Source: Taudactylus pleione (Eukaryota; Chordata; Amphibia; Anura; Myobatrachidae). Taken from it: 64,000 nucleotides of DNA. Under the pieces are notes generated by a model that did no database searches, was not told where the DNA came from, and was given only the letters and a program-made list of their open reading frames with translations. Below are positions 15,101-26,751 of this stretch, in pieces. Position numbers and translations under genes: made by a program. The stretch spans positions 1-64,000 of the forward strand of contig JAUIMM010000724.1 in assembly GCA_031769625.1 (NCBI GenBank), written 5' to 3'. Position 1 is the stretch's first letter. The number at the start of each line of letters is the position of its first letter.

Positions 15101-15292
15101 TCTCCTCTTGTAGCAAACACAGACAGCTCAAAAATTCACTGGATGTGTTGAAGACCAAGACCAATAAATGTGATGTGAAATGGTTTTTCTCCAATGTTGC
15201 TTTTAAGAGAAAACAGCAATTGCTCATTTTAGGCCAAAATGCATTGAAAGCAATGGAACCAACAAAAGCGCATACTTTGTGTTATCTCCTCT

Positions 15293-15300
15293 TGTATGTA
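15293..15300 (+). repeat. TGTA tandem duplication within one monomer
   Basis: CTTGTATGTAGC replaces the usual CTTGTAGC, a 4-bp tandem duplication that makes this monomer 188 bp. It is the largest indel I found in the forward arm, and I saw no second copy elsewhere in the window. It looks like replication slippage. Confidence 0.9.
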
Positions 15301-15664
15301 GCAAACACAGGCAGCTCAAAATTTCACTGGATGTGTTGAAGACCAAGACCCACAAATGTGATGTGAAATGGTTTTTCTCCCATGTTGCGTTTAAGAGAAA
15401 ACAGCAAATGCACGTTTTAGGCCAAAATGCATTGAAAGCAATGGAAACAACAAAAGCGCATACTTTGTGTTATCTCCTCTTGTAGCAAACACAGAAAGCT
15501 CAAAATTTCACTGGATGTGTTGAAGACCAATACCCACAAATGTGATGTGAAATGTTTTTTCTCCCATGTTGCGTTTAAGAGAAAACAGCAAATGCACGTT
15601 TTAGGCCAAAATGCTTTGAAAGCAATGGAAACAACAAAAGCGCATACTTTGTGTTATCTCCACT

Positions 15665-17370
15665 TGTAGCAAACACAGACAGCTCAAAATTTCACTGGAT
15701 GTGTTGAAGACCAATACCCACAAATGTGATGTGAAATGGTTTTTCTCCCATGTTGCGTTTAAGAGAAAACAGCAATTGCTCGTTTTAGGCCAAAATGCAT
15801 TGAAAGCAATGGAAACAACAAAAGTGCATACTTTGTGTTATCTCCTCTTGTAGCAAACACAGACAGCTCAAAATTTCACTGGATGTGTTGAAGACCAAGA
15901 CCAACAAATGTGATGTGAAATGGTTTTTCTCCCATGTTGCGTTTAAGAGAAAACAGCAAATGCACGTTTTAGGCCAAAATGCATTGAAAGCAATGAAAAC
16001 AACAAAAGCGCATACTTTGTGTTATCTCCTCTTGTAGCAAACACAGACAGCTCAAAATTTCACTGGATGTGTTGAAGACCAAGACCCACAAATATGATGT
16101 GAAATGGTTTTTCTCCCATGTTGCGTTTAAGAGAAAACAGCAATTGCTCGTTTTAGGCAAAAATGCATTGAAAGCAATGGAACCAACAAAAGCGCATACT
16201 TTGTGTTATCTCCTCTTGTAGCAAACACAGACAGCTCAAAATTTCACTGGATGTGTTGAAGACCAATACCCACAAATGTGATGTGAAATGGTTTTTCTCC
16301 CATGTTGCGTTTAAGAGAAAACAGCAATTGCTCGTTTTAGGCCAAAATGCATTGAAAGCAATGGAAACAACAAAAGCGCATACTTTGTGTTATCTCCTCT
16401 TGTAGCAAACACAGGCAGCTCAAAATTTCACTGGATGTGTTGAAGACCAAGACCAACAAATGTGATGTGAAATGGTTTTTCTCCCATGTTGCGTTTAAGA
16501 GAAAACAGCAAATGCACGTTTAAGGCCAAAATGCATTGAAAGCAATGAAAACAACAAAAGCGCATACTTTGTGTTATCTCCTGTTGTAGCAAACACAGAC
16601 AGCTCAAAATTTCACTGGATGTGTTGAAGACCAAGACCCACAAATATGATGTGAAATGGTTTTTCTCCCATGTTGCGTTTAAGAGAAAACAGCAAATGCA
16701 CTTTTTAGGCCAAAATGCATTGAAAGCAATGGAAACAACAAAAGCGCATACTTTGTGTTATCTTCTCTTGTAGCAAACACAGGCAGCTCAAAATATCACT
16801 GGATGTGTTGAAGACCAAGACCAACAAATGTGATGTGAAATGGTTTTTCTCCCATGTTGCGTTTAAGAGAAAACAGCAAATGCACGTTTTAGGCCAAAAT
16901 GCATTGAAAGCAATGAAAACAACAAAAGCGCATACTTTGTGTTATCTCCTCTTGTAGCAAACACAGACAGCTCAAAATTTCACTGGATGTGTTGAAGACC
17001 AAGACCCACAAATATGATGTGAAATGGTTTTTCTCCCATGTTGCGTTTAAGAGAAAACAGCAATTGCTCGTTTTAGGCAAAAATGCATTGAAAGCAATGG
17101 AACCAACAAAAGCGCATACTTTGTGTTATCTCCTCTTGTAGCAAACACAGACAGCTCAAAATTTCACTGGATGTGTTGAAGACCAATACCCACAAATGTG
17201 ATGTGAAATGGTTTTTCTCCCATGTTGCGTTTAAGAGAAAACAGCAATTGCTCGTTTTAGGCCAAAATGCATTGAAAGCAATGGAAACAACAAAAGCGCA
17301 TACTTTGTGTTATCTCCTCTTGTAGCAAACACAGGCAGCTCAAAATTTCACTGGATGTGTTGAAGACCAA
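15665..17370 (+). repeat. HOR segment, first copy (2,208-bp spacing)
   Basis: This run matches about 17,873-19,578 at an offset of 2,208 bp (12 monomers). Shared markers are the AAATATGATG monomer at about 15,969-16,160 and 18,177-18,368, the GTTTAAGGCC monomer at about 16,519 and 18,727, AAATGCACTTTTTAGG near 16,695 and 18,903, and AAATATCACTGG near 16,791 and 18,999. The copies part near 17,372, where ACCCAC faces ACCAAC. One difference is TGCACGTTTAAGG here against TGAACGTTTAAGG in the second copy. Confidence 0.85.
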
Positions 17371-17872
17371 GACCCACAAATGTGATGTGAAATGGTTTTT
17401 CTCCCATGTTGCGTTTAAGAGAAAACAGCAAATGCACGTTTTAGGCCAAAATGCATTGAAAGCAATGGAAACAACAAAAGCGCATACTTTGTGTTATCTC
17501 CTCTTGTAGCAAACACAGACAGCTCAAAATTTCACTGGATGTGTTGAAGACCAAGACCCACAAATGTGATGTGAAATGGTTTTTCTCCCATGTTGCGTTT
17601 AAGAGAAAACAGCAAATGCACGTTTTAGGCCAAAATGCTTTGAAAGCAATGGAAACAACAAAAGCGCATACTTTGTGTTATCTCCACTTGTAGCAAACAC
17701 AGAAAGCTCAAAATTTCACTGGATGTGTTGAAGACCAATACCCACAAATGTGATGTGAAATGTTTTTTCTCCCATGTTGCGTTTAAGAGAAAACAGCAAA
17801 TGCACATTTTAGGCAAAAATGCATTGAAAGCAATGGAAACAACAAAAGCGCATACTTTGTGTTATCTCCTCT

Positions 17873-19578
17873 TGTAGCAAACACAGACAGCTCAAAATTT
17901 CACTGGATGTGTTGAAGACCAATACCCACAAATGTGATGTGAAATGGTTTTTCTCCCATGTTGCGTTTAAGAGAAAACAGCAATTGCTCGTTTTAGGCCA
18001 AAATGCATTGAAAGCAATGGAAACAACAAAAGTGCATACTTTGTGTTATCTCCTCTTGTAGCAAACACAGACAGCTCAAAATTTCACTGGATGTGTTGAA
18101 GACCAAGACCAACAAATGTGATGTGAAATGGTTTTTCTCCCATGTTGCGTTTAAGAGAAAACAGCAAATGCACGTTTTAGGCCAAAATGCATTGAAAGCA
18201 ATGAAAACAACAAAAGCGCATACTTTGTGTTATCTCCTCTTGTAGCAAACACAGACAGCTCAAAATTTCACTGGATGTGTTGAAGACCAAGACCCACAAA
18301 TATGATGTGAAATGGTTTTTCTCCCATGTTGCGTTTAAGAGAAAACAGCAATTGCTCGTTTTAGGCAAAAATGCATTGAAAGCAATGGAACCAACAAAAG
18401 CGCATACTTTGTGTTATCTCCTCTTGTAGCAAACACAGACAGCTCAAAATTTCACTGGATGTGTTGAAGACCAATACCCACAAATGTGATGTGAAATGGT
18501 TTTTCTCCCATGTTGCGTTTAAGAGAAAACAGCAATTGCTCGTTTTAGGCCAAAATGCATTGAAAGCAATGGAAACAACAAAAGCGCATACTTTGTGTTA
18601 TCTCCTCTTGTAGCAAACACAGGCAGCTCAAAATTTCACTGGATGTGTTGAAGACCAAGACCAACAAATGTGATGTGAAATGGTTTTTCTCCCATGTTGC
18701 GTTTAAGAGAAAACAGCAAATGAACGTTTAAGGCCAAAATGCATTGAAAGCAATGAAAACAACAAAAGCGCATACTTTGTGTTATCTCCTGTTGTAGCAA
18801 ACACAGACAGCTCAAAATTTCACTGGATGTGTTGAAGACCAAGACCCACAAATATGATGTGAAATGGTTTTTCTCCCATGTTGCGTTTAAGAGAAAACAG
18901 CAAATGCACTTTTTAGGCCAAAATGCATTGAAAGCAATGGAAACAACAAAAGCGCATACTTTGTGTTATCTTCTCTTGTAGCAAACACAGGCAGCTCAAA
19001 ATATCACTGGATGTGTTGAAGACCAAGACCAACAAATGTGATGTGAAATGGTTTTTCTCCCATGTTGCGTTTAAGAGAAAACAGCAAATGCACGTTTTAG
19101 GCCAAAATGCATTGAAAGCAATGAAAACAACAAAAGCGCATACTTTGTGTTATCTCCTCTTGTAGCAAACACAGACAGCTCAAAATTTCACTGGATGTGT
19201 TGAAGACCAAGACCCACAAATATGATGTGAAATGGTTTTTCTCCCATGTTGCGTTTAAGAGAAAACAGCAATTGCTCGTTTTAGGCAAAAATGCATTGAA
19301 AGCAATGGAACCAACAAAAGCGCATACTTTGTGTTATCTCCTCTTGTAGCAAACACAGACAGCTCAAAATTTCACTGGATGTGTTGAAGACCAATACCCA
19401 CAAATGTGATGTGAAATGGTTTTTCTCCCATGTTGCGTTTAAGAGAAAACAGCAATTGCTCGTTTTAGGCCAAAATGCATTGAAAGCAATGGAAACAACA
19501 AAAGCGCATACTTTGTGTTATCTCCTCTTGTAGCAAACACAGGCAGCTCAAAATTTCACTGGATGTGTTGAAGACCAA
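17873..19578 (+). repeat. HOR segment, second copy (2,208-bp spacing)
   Basis: Second copy of the 15,665-17,370 run. Its start is placed where CTCCACTTG of the first copy faces CTCCTCTTG. It carries TGAACGTTTAAGG near 18,721, which recurs near 22,951, so that change arose before the later 4,231-bp duplication. The 17,371-17,872 stretch between copies holds about 2.7 ordinary monomers, one with the rare CTCCACTTG/GAAAGCTC pairing and the TGTTTTTTC variant. Confidence 0.85.
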
Positions 19579-20431
19579 GACCAACAAATGTGATGTGAAA
19601 TGGTTTTTCTCCCATGTTGCGTTTAAGAGAAAACAGCAAATGCACGTTTAAGGCCAAAATGCATTGAAAGCAATGAAAACAACAAAAGCGCATACTTTGT
19701 GTTATCTCCTGTTGTAGCAAACACAGACAGCTCAAAATTTCACTGGATGTGTTGAAGACCAAGACCCACAAATGTGATGTGAAATGGTTTTTCTCCCATG
19801 TTGCGTTTAAGAGAAAACAGCAAATGCACATTTTAGGCCAAAATGCATTGAAAGCAATGGAAACAACAAAAGCGCATACTTTGTGTTATCTTCTCTTGTA
19901 GCAAACACAGGCAGCTCAAAATTTCACTGGATGTGTTGAAGACCAAGACCAACAAATGTGATGTGAAATGGTTTTTCTCCCATGTTGCGTTTAAGAGAAA
20001 ACAGCAAATGCACGTTTTAGGCCAAAATGCTTTGAAAGCGATGGAAACAACAAAAGCGCATACTTTGTGTTATCTCCACTTGTAGCAAACACAGAAAGCT
20101 CAAAATTTCACTGGATGTGTTGAAGACCAATACCCACAAATATGATGTGAAATGGTTTTTCTCCCATGTTGCGTTTAAGAGAAAACAGCAAATGCACGTT
20201 TTAGGCCAAAATGCATTGAAAGCAATGGAAACAACAAAAGCGCATACTTTGTGTTATCTCCTCTTGTAGCAAACACAGACAGCTCAAAATTTCACTGGAT
20301 GTGTTGAAGACCAATACCCACAAATGTGATGTGAAATGGTTTTTCTCCCATGTTGTGTTTAAGAGAAAACAGCAATTGCTCGTTTTAGGCCAAAATGCAT
20401 TGAAAGCAATGGAAACAACAAAATTGCATAC

Positions 20432-22000
20432 TTTGTGTTATCTCCTCTTGTAGCAAACACAGACAGCTCAAAATTTCACTGGATGTGTTGAAGACCAAGA
20501 CCAACAAATGTGATGTGAAACGGTTTTTTCTCCCATGTTGCGTTCAAGAGAAAACAGCAAATGCACGTTTTAGGCCAAAATGCATTGAAAGCAATGAAAA
20601 CAACAAAAGCGCATACTTTGTGTTATCTCCTCTTGTAGCAAACACAGACAGCTCAAAATTTCACTGGATGTGTTGAAGACCAAGACCCACAAATGTGATG
20701 TGAAATGGTTTTTCTCCCATGTTGCGTTTAAGAGAAAACAGCAAATGCACGTTTTAGGCCAAAATGCATTGAAAGCAATGGAAACAACAAAAGTGCATAC
20801 GTTGTGTTATCTCCTCTTGTAGCAAACACAGACAGCTCAAAATTTCACTGGATGTCTTGAAGACCAAGACCCACAAATGTGATGTGAAATGGTTTTTCTC
20901 CCATGTTGCGTTTAAGAGAAAACAGCAATTGCTCGTTTTAGGCCAAAATGCATTGAAAGCAATGGAACAACAAAAGCGCATACTTTGTGATATCTCCTCT
21001 TGTAGCAAACACAGGCAGCTCAAAATTTCACTGGATGTGTTGAAGACCAAGACCAACAAATGTGATGTGAAATGGTTTTTCTCCCATGTTGCGTTTAAGA
21101 GAAAACAGCAAATGCACGTTTTAGGCCAAAATGCATTGAAAGCAATGGAAACAACAAAAGCGCATACTTTGTTTTATCTCCTCTTGTAGCAAACACAGGC
21201 AGCTCAAAATTTCACTGGATGTGTTGAAGACCAAGACCCACAAATGTGATGTGAAATGGTTTTTCTCCCATGTTGCGTTTAAGAGAAAACAGCAATTGCT
21301 CGTTTTAGGCCAAAATGCATTGAAAGCAATGGAAACAACAAAAGCGCATACTTTGAGTTATCTTCTCTTGTAGCAAACACAGACAGCTCAAAATTTCACT
21401 GGATGTGTTGAAGACCAAGACCAACAAATGTGATGTGAAATGGTTTTTCTCCCATGTTGCGTTTAAGAGAAAACAGCAAATGCACGTTTTAGGCCAAAAT
21501 GCATTGAAAGCAATGAAAACAACAAAAGCGCATACTTTGTGTTATCTCCTCTTGTAGCAAACACAGACAGCTCAAAATTTCACTGGATGTGTTGAAGACC
21601 AAGACCCACAAATGTGATGTGAAATGGTTTTTCTCCCATGTTGCGTTTAAGAGAAAACAGCAATTGCTCGTTTTAGGCCAAAATGCATTGAAAGCAATGG
21701 AACAACAAAAGCGCATACTTTGTGATATCTCCTCTTGTAGCAAACACAGGCAGCTCAAAATTTCACTGGATGTGTTGAAGACCAAGACCAACAAATGTGA
21801 TGTGAAATGGTTTTTCTCCAATGTTGCGTTTAAGAGAAAACAGCAATTGCTCATTTTAGGCCAAAATGCATTGAAAGCAATGGAACCAACAAAAGCGCAT
21901 ACTTTGTGTTATCTCCTCTTGTAGCAAACACAGGCAGCTCAAAATTTCACTGGATGTGTTGAAGACCAATACCCACAAATGTGATGTGAAATGGTTTTTC
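20432..22000 (+). repeat. Segment repeated again at 45.3 kb
   Basis: This part of copy 1 also matches about 45,267-46,835 at an offset of 24,835 bp. The extra-T monomer, both 183-bp monomers with GATATC, and the CTCCAATG/GCTCATTTT monomer come in the same order. Differences in the distant copy include AATGTATTG near 46,151 and TTGCATTTA near 46,671. The corresponding region at 24,663-26,231 is a third copy through the 4,231-bp duplication. Confidence 0.88.
20961..20994 (+). repeat. 183-bp monomer marker (lost A plus GATATC)
   Basis: AATGGAACAACAAAAG replaces AATGGAAACAACAAAAG, so the monomer is 183 bp. It is followed by TTGTGATATC in place of TTGTGTTATC, which creates an EcoRV-type GATATC at 20,989-20,994. 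The two changes are linked and recur about ten times: near 20,966, 21,702, 25,197, 25,932, 26,851, 29,242, 31,449, 45,800, 46,537 and 47,639. All sit inside recognised HOR copies. Because 183 is 61 codons, reading frames stay open across this monomer. Confidence 0.9.
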
Positions 22001-22520
22001 TCCCATGTTGCGTTTAAGAGAAAACAGCAATTGCACGTTTTAGGCCAAAATGCATTGAAAGCAATGGAAACAACAAAAGCGCATACTTTGTGTTATCTTC
22101 TCTTGTAGCAAACACAGGTAGCTCAAAATTTCACTGGATGTGTTGAAGACCAAGACCAACAAATGTGATGTGAAATGGTTTTTCTCCCATGTTGCGTTTA
22201 AGAGAAAACAGCAAATGCACGTTTTAGGCCAAAATGCATTGAAAGCAATGGAAACAACAAAAGCGCATACTTTGTGTTATCTCCACTTGTAGCAAACACA
22301 GAAAGCTCAAAATTTCACTGGATGTGTTGAAGACCAAGACCAACAAATGTGATGTGAAATGGTTTTTCTCCCATGTTGCGTTTAAGAGAAAACAGCAAAT
22401 GCACGTTTTAGGCCAAAATGCATTGAAAGCAATGGAAACAACAAAAGCGCATACTTTGTGTTATCTCCTCTTGTAGCAAACACAGACAGCTCAAAATTTC
22501 ACTGGATGTCTTGAAGACCA

Positions 22521-25500
22521 AGACCCACAAATATGATGTGAAATGGTTTTTCTCCCATGTTGCGTTTAAGAGAAAACAGCAATTGCTCGTTTTAGGCAAA
22601 AATGCATTGAAAGCAATGGAACCAACAAAAGCGCATACTTTGTGTTATCTCCTCTTGTAGCAAACACAGACAGCTCAAAATTTCACTGGATGTGTTGAAG
22701 ACCAATACCCACAAATGTGATGTGAAATGGTTTTTCTCCCATGTTGCGTTTAAGAGAAAACAGCAATTGCTCGTTTTAGGCCAAAATGCATTGAAAGCAA
22801 TGGAAACAACAAAAGCGCATACTTTGTGTTATCTCCTCTTGTAGCAAACACAGGCAGCTCAAAATTTCACTGGATGTGTTGAAGACCAAGACCAACAAAT
22901 GTGATGTGAAATGGTTTTTCTCCCATGTTGCGTTTAAGAGAAAACAGCAAATGAACGTTTAAGGCCAAAATGCATTGAAAGCAATGAAAACAACAAAAGC
23001 GCATACTTTGTGTTATCTCCTGTTGTAGCAAACACAGACAGCTCAAAATTTCACTGGATGTGTTGAAGACCAAGACCCACAAATATGATGTGAAATGGTT
23101 TTTCTCCCATGTTGCGTTTAAGAGAAAACAGCAAATGCACTTTTTAGGCCAAAATGCATTGAAAGCAATGGAAACAACAAAAGCGCATACTTTGTGTTAT
23201 CTTCTCTTGTAGCAAACACAGGCAGCTCAAAATATCACTGGATGTGTTGAAGACCAAGACCAACAAATGTGATGTGAAATGGTTTTTCTCCCATGTTGCG
23301 TTTAAGAGAAAACAGCAAATGCACGTTTTAGGCCAAAATGCATTGAAAGCAATGAAAACAACAAAAGCGCATACTTTGTGTTATCTCCTCTTGTAGCAAA
23401 CACAGACAGCTCAAAATTTCACTGGATGTGTTGAAGACCAAGACCCACAAATATGATGTGAAATGGTTTTTCTCCCATGTTGCGTTTAAGAGAAAACAGC
23501 AATTGCTCGTTTTAGGCAAAAATGCATTGAAAGCAATGGAACCAACAAAAGCGCATACTTTGTGTTATCTCCTCTTGTAGCAAACACAGACAGCTCAAAA
23601 TTTCACTGGATGTGTTGAAGACCAATACCCACAAATGTGATGTGAAATGGTTTTTCTCCCATGTTGCGTTTAAGAGAAAACAGCAATTGCTCGTTTTAGG
23701 CCAAAATGCATTGAAAGCAATGGAAACAACAAAAGCGCATACTTTGTGTTATCTCCTCTTGTAGCAAACACAGGCAGCTCAAAATTTCACTGGATGTGTT
23801 GAAGACCAAGACCAACAAATGTGATGTGAAATGGTTTTTCTCCCATGTTGCGTTTAAGAGAAAACAGCAAATGCACGTTTAAGGCCAAAATGCATTGAAA
23901 GCAATGAAAACAACAAAAGCGCATACTTTGTGTTATCTCCTGTTGTAGCAAACACAGACAGCTCAAAATTTCACTGGATGTGTTGAAGACCAAGACCCAC
24001 AAATGTGATGTGAAATGGTTTTTCTCCCATGTTGCGTTTAAGAGAAAACAGCAAATGCACATTTTAGGCCAAAATGCATTGAAAGCAATGGAAACAACAA
24101 AAGCGCATACTTTGTGTTATCTTCTCTTGTAGCAAACACAGGCAGCTCAAAATTTCACTGGATGTGTTGAAGACCAAGACCAACAAATGTGATGTGAAAT
24201 GGTTTTTCTCCCATGTTGCGTTTAAGAGAAAACAGCAAATGCACGTTTTAGGCCAAAATGCTTTGAAAGCGATGGAAACAACAAAAGCGCATACTTTGTG
24301 TTATCTCCACTTGTAGCAAACACAGAAAGCTCAAAATTTCACTGGATGTGTTGAAGACCAATACCCACAAATATGATGTGAAATGGTTTTTCTCCCATGT
24401 TGCGTTTAAGAGAAAACAGCAAATGCACGTTTTAGGCCAAAATGCATTGAAAGCAATGGAAACAACAAAAGCGCATACTTTGTGTTATCTCCTCTTGTAG
24501 CAAACACAGACAGCTCAAAATTTCACTGGATGTGTTGAAGACCAATACCCACAAATGTGATGTGAAATGGTTTTTCTCCCATGTTGTGTTTAAGAGAAAA
24601 CAGCAATTGCTCGTTTTAGGCCAAAATGCATTGAAAGCAATGGAAACAACAAAATTGCATACTTTGTGTTATCTCCTCTTGTAGCAAACACAGACAGCTC
24701 AAAATTTCACTGGATGTGTTGAAGACCAAGACCAACAAATGTGATGTGAAACGGTTTTTTCTCCCATGTTGCGTTCAAGAGAAAACAGCAAATGCACGTT
24801 TTAGGCCAAAATGCATTGAAAGCAATGAAAACAACAAAAGCGCATACTTTGTGTTATCTCCTCTTGTAGCAAACACAGACAGCTCAAAATTTCACTGGAT
24901 GTGTTGAAGACCAAGACCCACAAATGTGATGTGAAATGGTTTTTCTCCCATGTTGCGTTTAAGAGAAAACAGCAAATGCACGTTTTAGGCCAAAATGCAT
25001 TGAAAGCAATGGAAACAACAAAAGTGCATACGTTGTGTTATCTCCTCTTGTAGCAAACACAGACAGCTCAAAATTTCACTGGATGTCTTGAAGACCAAGA
25101 CCCACAAATGTGATGTGAAATGGTTTTTCTCCCATGTTGCGTTTAAGAGAAAACAGCAATTGCTCGTTTTAGGCCAAAATGCATTGAAAGCAATGGAACA
25201 ACAAAAGCGCATACTTTGTGATATCTCCTCTTGTAGCAAACACAGGCAGCTCAAAATTTCACTGGATGTGTTGAAGACCAAGACCAACAAATGTGATGTG
25301 AAATGGTTTTTCTCCCATGTTGCGTTTAAGAGAAAACAGCAAATGCACGTTTTAGGCCAAAATGCATTGAAAGCAATGGAAACAACAAAAGCGCATACTT
25401 TGTTTTATCTCCTCTTGTAGCAAACACAGGCAGCTCAAAATTTCACTGGATGTGTTGAAGACCAAGACCCACAAATGTGATGTGAAATGGTTTTTCTCCC

Positions 25501-26751
25501 ATGTTGCGTTTAAGAGAAAACAGCAATTGCTCGTTTTAGGCCAAAATGCATTGAAAGCAATGGAAACAACAAAAGCGCATACTTTGAGTTATCTTCTCTT
25601 GTAGCAAACACAGACAGCTCAAAATTTCACTGGATGTGTTGAAGACCAAGACCAACAAATGTGATGTGAAATGGTTTTTCTCCCATGTTGCGTTTAAGAG
25701 AAAACAGCAAATGCACGTTTTAGGCCAAAATGCATTGAAAGCAATGAAAACAACAAAAGCGCATACTTTGTGTTATCTCCTCTTGTAGCAAACACAGACA
25801 GCTCAAAATTTCACTGGATGTGTTGAAGACCAAGACCCACAAATGTGATGTGAAATGGTTTTTCTCCCATGTTGCGTTTAAGAGAAAACAGCAATTGCTC
25901 GTTTTAGGCCAAAATGCATTGAAAGCAATGGAACAACAAAAGCGCATACTTTGTGATATCTCCTCTTGTAGCAAACACAGGCAGCTCAAAATTTCACTGG
26001 ATGTGTTGAAGACCAAGACCAACAAATGTGATGTGAAATGGTTTTTCTCCAATGTTGCGTTTAAGAGAAAACAGCAATTGCTCATTTTAGGCCAAAATGC
26101 ATTGAAAGCAATGGAACCAACAAAAGCGCATACTTTGTGTTATCTCCTCTTGTAGCAAACACAGGCAGCTCAAAATTTCACTGGATGTGTTGAAGACCAA
26201 TACCCACAAATGTGATGTGAAATGGTTTTTCTCCCATGTTGCGTTTAAGAGAAAACAGCAATTGCACGTTTTAGGCCAAAATGCATTGAAAGCAATGGAA
26301 ACAACAAAAGCGCATACTTTGTGTTATCTTCTCTTGTAGCAAACACAGGTAGCTCAAAATTTCACTGGATGTGTTGAAGACCAAGACCAACAAATGTGAT
26401 GTGAAATGGTTTTTCTCCCATGTTGCGTTTAAGAGAAAACAGCAAATGCACGTTTTAGGCCAAAATGCATTGAAAGCAATGGAAACAACAAAAGCGCATA
26501 CTTTGTGTTATCTCCACTTGTAGCAAACACAGAAAGCTCAAAATTTCACTGGATGTGTTGAAGACCAATACCCACAAATGTGATGTGAAATGGTTTTTCT
26601 CCCATGTTGCGTTTAAGAGAAAACAGCAAATGCACGTTTTAGGCCAAAATGCATTGAAAGCAATGGAAACAACAAAAGCGCATACTTTGTGTTATCTCCT
26701 CTTGTAGCAAACACAGACAGCTCAAAATTTCACTGGATGTCTTGAAGACCA
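22521..26751 (+). repeat. 4,231-bp tandem duplication, copy 2
   Basis: Second tandem copy of the 23-monomer unit. Markers are at +4,231 from copy 1: TGAACGTTTAAGG near 22,952, GCGATGGAAAC near 24,269, AAAATTGCATAC near 24,652, ACGGTTTTTTC at 24,751, GATATC near 25,220 and 25,956, and CTTTGAGTTATC near 25,583. Rare single-base variants and indels are shared, so the duplication is recent relative to monomer divergence. The copy ends near 26,742, where the 12/13-monomer HOR block starts with the same GATGTCTTG that marks the end of copy 1. Confidence 0.92.

Larger units (their letters stand above)
1..15664 (+). repeat. Mosaic satellite segment without one dominant HOR
   Basis: About 85 monomers with shuffled variant order. 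Several shared runs show past segmental copying. 1-1,169 matches 6,073-7,241 at an offset of 6,072 (33 monomers), including the rare CAAAAATTC and ACCAATAAATG variants, which recur near 15,125-15,165. About 1,420-1,912 matches 4,180-4,672 at an offset of 2,760 (15 monomers), sharing the rare AAATGCAGG variant, also seen near 14,303. The CTCCGATG variant recurs near 3,413, 8,013 and 13,534. The rare ACTTGGTG variant recurs near 2,761, 3,681, 7,729, 8,281, 11,593, 12,511, 12,881 and 13,801. Small indels: an extra T near 9,112, an extra G near 9,410, a lost A near 10,148 and TGTA at 15,297-15,300. Confidence 0.85.
18290..22520 (+). repeat. 4,231-bp tandem duplication, copy 1
   Basis: A 23-monomer unit (23 x 184 - 1 = 4,231 bp) followed directly by a near-identical second copy. 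Markers shared at exactly this offset: TGAACGTTTAAGG near 18,721, GCGATGGAAAC near 20,038, AAATTGCATAC near 20,421, ACGGTTTTTTC with an extra T at 20,520, GATATC near 20,989 and 21,725, and CTTTGAGTTATC near 21,352. The net -1 comes from one extra T and two single-base losses (near 20,966 and 21,702). One difference inside: ACCAAC near 22,343 faces TACCCAC near 26,572. The boundary is set by the switch from GATGTCTTG (about 22,507) to AAATATG (about 22,532). Confidence 0.92.
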
